Shown: positions 30,700-40,510 of the stretch, one piece after another
Layout of the letters: the number at the start of each line of letters is the position of its first letter
How positions within the stretch are numbered: position 1 is the first letter of the stretch
The notes under the pieces: model-generated
Seen by the model: only the letters and a program-made list of their open reading frames with translations
The model's database searches: none
Told to the model about the DNA's origin: nothing
Assembly (NCBI GenBank): GCA_021495925.1
Contig: JAKEKT010000086.1
Location: forward strand, 96,100 to 160,099
Length of the DNA: 64,000 nt
Direction: 5' to 3'
Source of the DNA: Diplodia intermedia
Lineage: Eukaryota; Ascomycota; Dothideomycetes; Botryosphaeriales; Botryosphaeriaceae
Translations under genes and position numbers: made by a program

Positions 30700-31415
30700 T
30701 CAGTTCTTCACCGGCTGCCTGATCATTGTGGTGTTCTTGTCGATGCCGCTAACGCCATATTCGCTGAGATCAAACTCGGTGGTTTCTTGATCTTCGAAGC
30801 CGTGGCGCTTGTATAGCTCTCTTCCAGCTTCGGAGGCCTCGAGGAAGCAGATCAGACCGGCCTTGTCGGCTTGCTCGGTGCCCCAACGGATCAGCATGGC
30901 GCCTGCACCACGGCGGTGGTGGTTCGGGTGTGTGACAAGAAGGCCGAGGACTATCAGTTGGCGGCGATTAGCATTCTCAACAGCAAGGGTTTCCTAGCCA
31001 GGGCGGCGGGTAACTCACAGTAGTGCGGAGCCTTGCCCATCTGCAGCCTCACGCGGCCGAGGTAGCCGAAGAAGTGCTTCTGAAAGCGACAGAAGCGCTC
31101 GCCTTCCTCCACGATGGGCTGAAAGGGCTGCTCCAACTCCCTAAGATCTTCGTCGGACCGGCCATTTGGAAAGACCTCCCAGACGGCACAAGCTATGATC
31201 TCATCGTTGTTGTCGGTGTCGACGACTTTCAAGTGGTGGAAATTCGGCTTCCCAAGGCTTTTGCGGACCTTCTCCTTGCGGCGCTCGACGTAAGCTGGGT
31301 GTGGCGGATCGTCGTGCATGGCACGGCCGATGCCAGAGGTGCCAAGGGCGGCGGTCGTGATGGTCACGAACTGCGGGACGTCGGCGTCTTCGAGGCGGCG
31401 GATTTCGAGCGGCAT
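30700..31415 (-). CDS. GNAT-family N-acetyltransferase, 215 aa
   Basis: Model complement(join(30700..30950, 31019..31415)). The 68-nt intron (GTGAGT...CTGATAG) joins MGKAPHY to FLGLLVTHPNHHRRGAG; the exons sum to 216 codons. The C-terminal exon holds the acetyl-CoA binding motif A (GLLVTHPNHHRRGAGAMLIR, with the R-x-x-G-x-G/A turn) and motif B (LEASEAGRELYKRHGFE), the hallmarks of fungal GNAT enzymes. The N-terminus (MPLEIRRLEDADVPQFVTIT) fits the first strand and helix. Length is normal for the family. It transfers an acetyl group from acetyl-CoA to an amine; the substrate cannot be told. Cytosolic by absence of signals. Confidence 0.85.
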
Positions 31416-32880
31416 CGTGTCAGGAGCGTGGGCAGCTGGAGGGAGAGAGAGGAGGACTCCAGGAGGCTGTGAGCTGGAGGAGGAGGCGTGGAGTTGGTGG
31501 GCGGCGCGGTGAGATGTTCCTGGTGGGGCGCGTCACAGCGATGCGTCAGCCAAGCAAAGCCATCCGCCGCTCTCTGACGCCAACGCCTTGGCCGCCGCTC
31601 CATCGCTGCAGCTCGCCATTGATCCCTCTCCGCTTGAGGGGCTTTTCTTTGAGCATCGGCGAAGCTCGTCAGCGAGCCGAAGGGCGATTCAGGGGCTGGG
31701 GCGGGCTGGGCGGCGCTGTGGAAGTCGTGGGTTGCGGGGAATCTGGCTCACCTCCGCGCCCCGCCGATCCCTGGCAAACGACGCCGCCGCTCGCCGGTAC
31801 GTCAGCAACAACAACACAGCGGCCAGCGCCCTTCCTGGCAGCATGGAAGGCATCGGGGGCGGTTTCAAGGCCATGCTACAGCTTCCTATGCCGCCGGACC
31901 TTGTCGCGCTCAAGAAAAGCCTCTCCTTGGCCGGCGCTGACTCTCTGCCCGCTGGCGAGCCTGCTCTCCCGGCGCCCCTTTACTCAGCCCTGCGCAACAG
32001 TATGCCCTTCTGTACCTCCGCTGTATTCCAAGGATATGGTATGGTTTGAGCTTGTCGAGCAAATTCAGGGCCGATGGGGGTTGCGTTGGAGCTGTGTGGG
32101 GGTTCGTCATGGACGCCATGGTCGACGAGAGCTGGCAGCCGGTGCAAGGAGACCGGCGCAGCGAACAGCCAACACGGCAACCCGCTTGAGCCTACCTACT
32201 ATTGGGACCTCCCGCAGCTCCATGCCCCGCGTCGCCACAAGGTTCTCAGGGGCCCGGTACCTACGGCCGCTTGAGCCACAGCACCGAGTGGTGGATGCGA
32301 GCGCCTGCCGCGGGAAGCTATCGCCTTGTCCGCCGCCCACAATGCTCAGCAGACGCATGCCTACGCTGGAGTTGCACTTTCTGAGCACCAACATGGCCAT
32401 TCGCGTGAGAATTGGCGCACGTCACCCACCAGGAGTAGTCCCCTAGCCAATGGGGCTCTACTAATTCCCATTTCCGGTTGCCCGCTGCGTGGCTGAGCAT
32501 CACACCGTGCAGCAATGACGGCACGAGGGCTTCTGGCGCACTCTTCTCTGGCACATGTACGGAAGTTGAGTAGAATTCGTCTGCCGCCGCTGTCTCTTCC
32601 TGCCGAATTCGCCGCGCCCCGACCCCACAACGCACCCCCCGGCGCTGGCCACCAGGTCTGCTGGACGCACCATTCACGCGCAGAACAATAGCTATTCGAA
32701 CAATGGGCACGAGGCCCGCAACTTCTTCGCATTCTTAAGAAGGTCGGATCCTCAGCAACGCTCGCGCCCCTCTTCCTCTCTTCTCTTATCCTCCCAACAC
32801 ACACACGCCAGGAAGCCCTGACTGCACGTCGACCTCTTCCCGTCTTCTCTTCTCTGCGCAAGCGTCGAGCTTCAGATCCA
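31416..32880. other. Intergenic between divergent genes
   Basis: About 1.5 kb between the GNAT gene and the leader of the 356-aa gene. Several overlapping frames on both strands lack motifs. Probably holds both promoters. Confidence 0.4.
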
Positions 32881-33226
32881 GTGAGTCTCTCGTCTTCCTT
32901 CCCTGCTCGCATCCGCTCCCAACGGCTTGAGCTGACCGCCTCGTCGGGCTTTTTCAGACAGACCATCGCAGCTCTTGCCCGCGCCTGAACCACATCGCGC
33001 ACAGCGGTCCGCCACACAACTCCATCGTGCTCTCACGTCACAGATCACCCTGCCAACATTCAACCCTTCTGAGCTCCTTGCTTCAGTCGTTGCCACCAAG
33101 CTCACTCAGAACCCCCTTTACCAGCTTGCTACAACCTCCCATTACCCAGTAAGTCTTCATACCCACCTCCTTTCTTGTGCACCTTGGTGGTCTGTCCTTA
33201 TTCGGCGTCATCCTAACATGATTCAG
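32881..33226 (+). other. Two candidate 5' UTR introns
   Basis: Intron-like segments lie at 32881-32957 (GTGAGT, branch GCTGACC, acceptor TTTTTCAG) and 33149-33226 (GTAAGT, branch CCTAACA, acceptor GATTCAG). Both precede the ATG at 33229. The second acceptor ends only two bases before the start codon. Confidence 0.55.
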
Positions 33227-33228
33227 AC

Positions 33229-34299
33229 ATGCCTTCTTTCACCCCTCAGCCCGTCGTCGATCAGACGAAGCTCGGCAACAAGGACATGGATCTCGAGTCC
33301 AGTGGCAGGGTCTGCCCCGACGCTCCGAAGCTGGCCAACGCCGTGCCCGTGACTGTCACCTCGTCCCCTCTCATTCCAGACAGCCTCCTTGAAGTTCAAG
33401 ACCCCGCTGCAGGCCTGACCTCTGTCGACCTTGCCCATCCTCATCCAGGCATCACGGGAGTGACGGCCTCGACCTCCACCAAGGTCACGGTCCAGCTGCC
33501 CCTGCTCACGCTCATCGACCCGTCATCCACCATCGTCCTCCAGCGTGCCCTGATCGCGGCACACCTCTGTGCCCACCACGTTCTTCTCCTGCCCTGCGCC
33601 AACGGCGACATCCACCTCGCCGCCAACTACCCGTCCGCCGGCCACCTGGCCCTGGACACGGCGCTCGCCGGCCCGGCAACCCCCTTCACGACGACCCGCC
33701 TGCACCCCAACGATCTCCAGCACCTGCGCCGCTTCACGCTGCTGGTGCCCACCCACAAGGAGTGGAAGGGCGACGACCTCATCAAGAGGGAACAGCTGGT
33801 CGAGTTCCTGTTCTCGGACGACGTCCTCGGCCCCGACAACGTCGAGAACGACCCCAGGGCCGTCGAGCACCGCTGGTTCGAGAAGCAGGCCCGCAAGCAG
33901 GCCGCCAAGCGCGCCGAGTGGACCGGCGCCGTGAGGCGCTGCATCAGGACCCTCGCTGGCGGCTTGATGAAGTCGCTACACGCCGATGGAGAGGTGGGAG
34001 ATGAGGCCAGGGAGCGTGTCGAGGGCCAGATCGTCTTCCAGGAGTGGTTCGATGGGTGGGGCGAGAAGTGCGGTGCTGACGGCACGATGGTGGCCCAGGT
34101 GGAGGGCACGATCGACCACATGGAGCGCAGCCACGGCAGGGCCTTCTGGGGCCGCTTGAAGGTGGCGGAGGGCACCGGGGAGGGTGCCTGGGCGGTGGTG
34201 GAGGAGGAGGTGGTGGGTGCGGAGGGTGAGGAGGAAGAGAACATGTGGGAGGTGGGAGAGATGGAGGCCATGGTGGAGGTGGCTGAGTTGGAAGCTTGA
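33229..34299 (+). CDS. Hypothetical protein, 356 aa
   Basis: The ATG at 33229 follows a well-formed acceptor, supporting this start. Residues 1-90 are Pro/Ser/Thr-rich. Residues about 90-190 alternate hydrophobic strands (TKVTVQLPLLTLIDPSSTIV, then AHLCAHHVLLLPCANGDIHL). Residues about 190-320 are charged and helical (HRWFEKQARKQAAKRAEWTG, then IVFQEWFDGWGEKC). The tail is acidic. No family is recognised; intracellular by lack of signal or membrane segments. Confidence 0.65.
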   Translation: MPSFTPQPVVDQTKLGNKDMDLESSGRVCPDAPKLANAVPVTVTSSPLIPDSLLEVQDPAAGLTSVDLAHPHPGITGVTASTSTKVTVQLPLLTLIDPSSTIVLQRALIAAHLCAHHVLLLPCANGDIHLAANYPSAGHLALDTALAGPATPFTTTRLHPNDLQHLRRFTLLVPTHKEWKGDDLIKREQLVEFLFSDDVLGPDNVENDPRAVEHRWFEKQARKQAAKRAEWTGAVRRCIRTLAGGLMKSLHADGEVGDEARERVEGQIVFQEWFDGWGEKCGADGTMVAQVEGTIDHMERSHGRAFWGRLKVAEGTGEGAWAVVEEEVVGAEGEEEENMWEVGEMEAMVEVAELEA

Positions 34300-34749
34300 G
34301 ATAGCGGTGATTGGGGCGGCGTTGAGGGCGGAGGGCTTATTTCAAAAGGGGAGATCAGAAGACGGCGGTTGGGTGATATCATAGCGGTTTTCCAGCAGAT
34401 GCAGATCCAGAGAGCTCACAGGGCGAGCCATCAGACAGGTACGAAGTCATTTTTTTCGGAGTTCATCCCCGTCTGTCCATTGCTGCCTGAGGTGTAAACT
34501 CAGGGTCCACCGCCGCGACCCGGCTGGAGCTGTCGTCGCGGTTCCCTCAGACCATCGGTCGCTGCGGCTTCCCCGAATGCCTGATCACCACCAACCTTGA
34601 CGTCATGCAGGCTTGTCCGCGACGCAGTCGCAGCGCCGGTAGTTTTCAGCGTCGCTTCGACACACCAACCGTTCATTTGCCGCCGACTTCTACACATCTC
34701 CGCCTAGTCTTTGCAGCCCCATACCTCCGCCGCGCTTACCCCGTCGTAG

Positions 34750-35373
34750 ATGTCGGTCACCGCCGCCGCTGTAGCGGAGTTCATCGAGACGGGCGCCACC
34801 CTTTTCATTGCCGCAAACCACCTCCGCTCAAGCGTCAAACATGCTCCACAAAGGATCGTACGGGCAGAACGGTCCGTCCAGGAACTCGTCAACGCCGTGA
34901 AAAAGCTGCAGATGGCGCTACAACCTTCCTCTTCAACGCCGCTCGCGAATTTCCTCTCAGAGGCCAGCACGCTGGAAGCCAAAGCCATACTGGACAGCTG
35001 CAATGATGAGGCTCCAGCGCTTTTGGCTCTTTTGAATAGTTTCACGGGCAAACAAACCGACAGATACCTGGTACGGAAGATGCGCGCACTCACATACCTC
35101 AGGAAGAAACATGAGCTGTCGGATCGTTTTCAGCGGCTGGACGACCTGAAGGCGACCCTCCAACTCTGGTTATCCATAGAGCTGCTCATGGGTCTCGCGG
35201 CCACTACGGAACCTCCACGGCGGCAGCCCTGCGTCTGCACTGTGTTCTCTCCTCTGCTCTCAAATGGTGAGGGCAATAAGTCTGTGCCTGTGTTCGACCG
35301 GCCCCGCTTCGCCGCAAGGAAATCCGAGACTATGATCGACACAGTGGCGGGCGCCAACCGACTGACGTTGTGA
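34750..35373 (+). CDS. STAND N-terminal-type (PF17111-like) helical protein, 207 aa
   Basis: ATG 34750 starts MSVTAAAVAEFIETGATLFI, continuing through VKHAPQRIVRAERSVQELVN, AILDSCNDEAPALLALLNSF, VRKMRALTYLRKKHELSDRF and LDDLKATLQLWLSIEL. This order matches the fungal N-terminal helical domain found on STAND/NLR-type proteins: an APxxI..V..EV..L element, a middle helix, then a basic 'K..EI..L...L..LK..L.L.L' helix. No NACHT or NB-ARC domain follows. A candidate donor (GTGAGG, near 35269) and acceptor (TGCGCAG, near 35380) suggest the 3' part may be spliced. A downstream frame ending near 35858 contains a hydrophobic segment (LALGMSAFMVIAFIANASK) that could be a membrane anchor in the same protein. 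Confidence 0.6.
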   Translation: MSVTAAAVAEFIETGATLFIAANHLRSSVKHAPQRIVRAERSVQELVNAVKKLQMALQPSSSTPLANFLSEASTLEAKAILDSCNDEAPALLALLNSFTGKQTDRYLVRKMRALTYLRKKHELSDRFQRLDDLKATLQLWLSIELLMGLAATTEPPRRQPCVCTVFSPLLSNGEGNKSVPVFDRPRFAARKSETMIDTVAGANRLTL

Positions 35374-37724
35374 TGCGCAGCAGGTCCGCTATGCCACGCT
35401 ATCATTCGCGAGCACCTGTGCCACCAGCGGTTTCCAGCTGTGCAGATAACAAACGTCGTGAGCCGTAAAAGATCACCTATCCTTCATCGCACAGAAGATA
35501 CAAAGCAGAGTGTACATACTCGCAAGACTTCCTCGTCAATACTAAAGGGTCCCGCAGAAGCTCGCTCATCTCCCTGGAGCTGCGACACCTTACCGAAGCG
35601 ACTTTCCCGTGGCAGCGGCGCTCCTCTCATTCAAGCGATAACCACATCGAAACATGCAACGGCCCGCTCTGCTTGCTGCAACGATACATGACAATGAGGT
35701 CGGAGATGAGGACTTCGCTGCTTGCCCTTCTTCCACAAATTCCTGGTCTTGCGCTTGGTATGTCTGCCTTCATGGTCATCGCCTTCATTGCTAACGCAAG
35801 TAAGATATCCTCACCAAGGCTTTCGCTTCCCGTCGTCTCAGTAGCACCCATTAATTGAAACGCATTGTTCGAGAAAGACACGGTGTGAATGGGATTTTTT
35901 CCTGGCTGTCATGGCGTTTAATCGGCTACATTGAAGGGATGCCTATTTTCCTGGACCACACAGCGGGGCCCGTCACAGCAATATCGACAGACTAGAGGGT
36001 CCAACCACACAACCAAAAAATAGTCCACAATCTGGTTCCACCTTTTGAGGATTTACCCCGTCATTGCTGCTCCGCAGGGCTCTTCGAGCGCGAAACAGCA
36101 TCACATTCCCCATTGTTGGGATTGGAAATGGTTGGACTTCTATGGTAGCGTGTTCGTGCTGGGCGCTTCGGTGGCGTTACAGATTTTTCCACGTCTTTTC
36201 CACGTCTTATACCCTCGTGAGCCAACAGCATGGAGCGTCCGCAGTATAATAATGAGATTTCACCTGCCAACCAGGTCCTTCCAGCAAGATCTGCATCGAC
36301 GCCATCCCGGATCCCACGTAGCACTTGCAGCGCGCACACAGCTTTACGCCCTTCCTGCCACCGCCCGCCAACTCACAGGCAGTCCACCGCCAGCCAGCCA
36401 GCATCCAACCCCGTAACCCGTGCCTCCAGCCTCATCCAGCGCATCGCACCCACCACCCTCGTCGAGCCGCCCCACCCAGCCCGTCGCCCGTCGCCCGCCG
36501 CCCGCCACCTCTCCATCCGGAAACCCAACCCCGCTGCCGTCGCCCATCGCGCATCGTTGATCTCGTGTCATTCTCTACCAACCACTTCAGAAATTTACCC
36601 CAGTCCTACATACATCCATTCCAGCCACCACCGCCCGCCCTCCCTACCTACCCCACCCACTTAGCGCGAACGCAATAGTGTGGGGCTTGCTCGATCCGAC
36701 CCGGCCGCAACCGTCGCGTCCGCGTCGCGCTACTATGTCGCTCAACCGGGCCGATCGGACGAGCATGACGACGACGCGTCGGGTTGGTAGGTTGATTATT
36801 GGCTGGATTGGTTCGGTCCTGGGATGTCTGAAAGTTACTACGTACTTTGGCTCCCACAGCAACGCTTAGTGCGGTCCCCCCTTCCCCTCCCCCCCACTAA
36901 TAATTGACCGGCATCTGTGTCCCAGCCAGCCAGCCAGCCAGCCACGGATGATGATGATGATGATGCAGGTGCAGGTGCGACGTAGCACGGATGATGTCGA
37001 CGTACCGCAGCTTGAAACGGCTATTGTGCGGAGGGAGAGGGGAGAGGTATGCATGATTGATGCGGTGCGGTGCGGTGGGTCCCCAACGGGTTGGGGACAG
37101 GGGCTGTGTGTTTCTGCGAGCGGCGGCGGCGGCGGTGGCGCTTGTTTACCTCTGGGACGGATGCGGTGGTTGCACGAATTTATATGATGTTTGATTATTG
37201 AGGGAATTGATTGATTGGATGTTTGATTGATTCATGTCTCTGATGAGGAGAGCACTGATACGACTCTTCTTTTTTTCCTCGCGGCTGTGCAGCGTATGGA
37301 CAACACGCCTATTACTATGTCTGAACTACTACTTATCTCTTCTGCTGTAGTTAAAGCGGTGGAAGATGACCCCTAAGGAAACTCGGTGATGCGTGGAGAA
37401 GAAGAAAAAAAGAAAAAAAGAAAAAGAGATATCGTGCCTGAACCGTGGTCTTCCGATGCCTATGTTCCCCGTAGTAGAATCCTTTTCTTTCCTTTCCTTT
37501 CCAAATCCATGGCTATTACGCACATCAACAACGCGTAGTGGAATGATGGTGACCACCGCCCCCGTCCCAGCAATCCGCCGCGGGCCAAAAGAAACCCATA
37601 CAGCGCACCGCCCATCCGCCCTCGCACCGAAAGGCGGAGAAACGCGGCGAAGAAGAAGAAGAAAAAAAAAAAAGGCAACCCAACACCAGAGAAGGGAAAA
37701 GAGAACTACTATCAGCCTCCCCCC
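35374..37724. other. Mostly non-coding; possible 3' exon and simple repeats
   Basis: 35555-35858 may hold a 3' exon with a transmembrane-like segment (see the STAND-type gene). Beyond that, 36230-36680 holds Pro/Ser-rich shadow frames. 36945-36964 is a GAT trinucleotide run, 36924-36940 a CAGC run, and 37395-37425 a purine-rich GAAAAA tract. No further gene is supported. Confidence 0.4.
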
Positions 37725-39032
37725 TCACCGCTTACTCAACTTCCTCCTCAACTTCTCCTTCGCCGGCAGGGAGGGCGCCGCCGCCTGCTCGACGACATCC
37801 TCCTCATCCGCCATCTCGTCAATCGTCACGTCCCTGCTCCTGCTCTTCGCACCGTCCTTGCCGCCGCCGGGGTACCTGTTGTTGTTGCTATTGTTGCTGC
37901 TGTACCCGCCGACGGGCGTCAGGCTCGGCGGCGTGGGCACGTTGACGGGCGACGGCGGCACGCTGGGGCCGGGCGAACCGCCGCCGCCGTTCATGGCGTT
38001 GTTGTGGTACTCGTAGCCGCGCGTGGCGGCCTGGTGCTGGTGCGGGCCCCAGACGACGGGCTGCGGCGGTGGGCCGCCGCCGCCCACGTTGCTCATGCTG
38101 CCGTTGGGGAAGCGCGTGAGGGTGTTCGTGCGGCTGCGGGGACGGCCGGGGGCGACGACGGCCTCGGCGCTGCCTGCCGCGCCGGCGCCGGCGCCGGCGG
38201 TGTTCGACAGGTCGAGCGTCGAGGCGAGGGTGCCCGAGTCGTTTGCGTTCTTGAGGTGGGCCATGGGCGGCGGCGGCGGGATGGCGCCCGTCATGCTGGG
38301 GCCGCCGGGGCCGGCTTCGCCGCCGTGGCCGAGGTTGGAGCGCTGGGCGTCGCGGCGGGCGCGGTGGCGGCGCTTGAGCCAGACGCCGAGGATGGAGAAG
38401 GCGATCATGGCGAGGAAGATGACGGCGAGCATGATGACCCACTTCCAGTGGGCCGAGATCCTGCGGGGGTGGGGGTCGGGCGGTCAGTGCTTGTTTGTGG
38501 GGGTGTGGGTGGTGTGGAGAAGGGGATCGGCGACTTACCAGCTGCCTTCGTAGTTGTTGGAGGGATCGCCGTCGCCGTCGTAGTCGTTGATGACGGCGTT
38601 GCTGTTGCTTGTCGACGTGCTGTCGGCGGCGGACGAGGTCGCGCCGGTTGCGCTGGTGGTGCTGGACGTGGCCGACGAGGTCACGGCCTGGCCGCCGCTC
38701 GCGCAGAAGGCGGCGTACCATTGCTGGATGCTGGTTTGGTCGGCGGCATTGGGGCAGACGGAGGCGCAATCGGCTCCGGAGCCGGCGCGGAGGTTGGTGA
38801 GGAGGGCCGACTGGCAGAAGCACGAGACATATGTTTGTTGGGTTGTGACGGCGGCGGCGGGTGGGACGCAGCCGGTCTGGGCATTGACGAAGTTGGTGCA
38901 GGTGCTTGCGCAGGCTGGCAGTTGGGAAAAGTCGATGAGGGTTTGGGCGTGGGCCAGCGACGGCAAGAGAGCGATGAAGGAGACGACGAGGACGCGCAGC
39001 AGCGCTGACGAACGATGGACTGGGTGAAACAT
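37725..39032 (-). CDS. Secreted-type 8-cysteine (CFEM-like) single-pass membrane protein, 409 aa
   Basis: Model complement(join(37725..38460, 38539..39032)). The 78-nt intron (GTAAGT...CGCAG) joins YEGSW to ISAHWKWVIMLAV; the exons sum to 410 codons. Residues 1-29 are a signal peptide (VVSFIALLPSLAHAQ). Residues 30-110 contain eight cysteines in the order C-x3-C, C, C-x-C, C-x3-C, C (PACASTC, GC, SCFC, DCASVC, FC), resembling CFEM-type extracellular domains. A Ser/Thr-rich stalk follows, then a transmembrane helix (about 170-192, VIMLAVIFLAMIAFSILGVW) with a KRRHRARR stop-transfer. The cytosolic tail is Gly/Pro/Asn-rich and ends basic. Such proteins are cell-surface sensors or wall-associated proteins; the ligand is unknown. 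Confidence 0.8.
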
Positions 39033-40510
39033 TGTGTGGAGTTTTGGCGGGTACGGCGACGACGCGGCGCGGTGATTGGCAGACGGGGTGTGCGGGAGAT
39101 GTGCGAAGCAGTCGGTGCGCCTATTTCATGGCGGTTGTCGGGCGGAGCAGCGCATCGGTCGGCGGCGATGACGACCTGCAACGAGCGATGCTGGTGGGCG
39201 GAGGAGGAGGAGCAGGAGGCAGGAGCGAGCGGAGAAACGAGGGAGGCGGCATTGGTGGTGTGCACGGCGGGCAAGGGAAGGGAGCAGCTGTACGGACGCA
39301 GCTAGCCAAAAGCAATGCCTGGGCGGGGCTTGTTTGGGGAAATTGGCGCCCGCGTTTTGTGCGCCCGCAACAAGCTCGCCTCGCATTCCCAAGCTTCGCA
39401 GAGGAATGCCCGCGTCCTTGGCCGCTCTGCTGCCCGCCCGCCGTTTCACCACCGCCGACGGCCGCAGCCCGCCGTCTACAATCCGCTCCTTTCGCGTGAA
39501 GCGCAAATGAGTGCCTCCGCTATCTCGCCCGCTGCGGCTCGGCTAGCGCTGCCCTGGCCCGTCCTGAGTCCTGACTAGCCCCCAACCAGGAAGCCGTTCC
39601 CGGAACCATCTCCACCTCCCGCCCAACTAAAACTCACCACACCGTTTCGCCGCCGTTGAAGCCGGCCGCTCAGCCTCCCGTTATCGCGGCGGGAAGACAT
39701 CCACCATCACCCGTCCAACTCTCTCCACACCTCACCGCAGACCTTGAAGGCGCGCATGCGTTGTTGCGGAACAACGCCCTCAATAATGCGCCAAGCTCGC
39801 CATCCAATTCAGAATACGCAGCCACCCGTATTCGCGCCCCTTTTTGCCTTACTCAAGCCTCACCTATTAATGCACGAAGGCTCGTTTGACTTTCGCATTC
39901 AAATCTCACCCTCTTGGGGTTCACTTGTTGTCTACTTGGCGACAACCTCTCTTCTAATGATACTCTTAAAGTCATCATCGCATACAATGTCCTTACAGTA
40001 GAGACTCGCACGATGAGATTTGTAACCCATAGACTGCGTTACCGATGGACAGTGCTAGCGTCCAAAGCGTCAGCCCGTTGTCAATTAACAATGTCAAGTC
40101 GTCGTTACCTACTAACATTTCCAACGACTTGCTGACTGGTATAGAGAAATATCGTGACCGAAGATCTTGACCTAACCATGCGTTCCAATTGGCGGAGATG
40201 CAGGACCCTAGCTCGCGCTGCTGACTGCGTCTTCCTACCTCTGCGATTCAGCCTAACCAATGCCTTGTTACAAATCCAGTCTGCAAGACCTGGTTGGCCT
40301 AAATTTTTGGTATATCTCTGTTCGAAATGCGTCCTGCTGAGGCAACAGCCCGCTGTGAGGCTGAGCAAGTGTCGAGTATTTATTCAAGTTCCTGCCGCAG
40401 CGCAAGGCTGGAACTGCTCGCCCTTCCCTTTGCCCTCAAATCGATGAAATTCATGGGCATGCAAATTCTATCCTGAACCTTCGGGCTTTAGGTCCCTCTC
40501 CAACGTGGCC
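39033..40510. other. Intergenic between divergent genes
   Basis: About 1.5 kb. Short frames on both strands only; no motif, tRNA or repeat recognised. Presumably holds two promoters. Confidence 0.4.

Noticed and set aside
32361..33017. Minus-strand 218-codon frame
   Set aside because: It covers the leader and 5' UTR introns of the 33229 gene and has an Arg-rich shadow composition.
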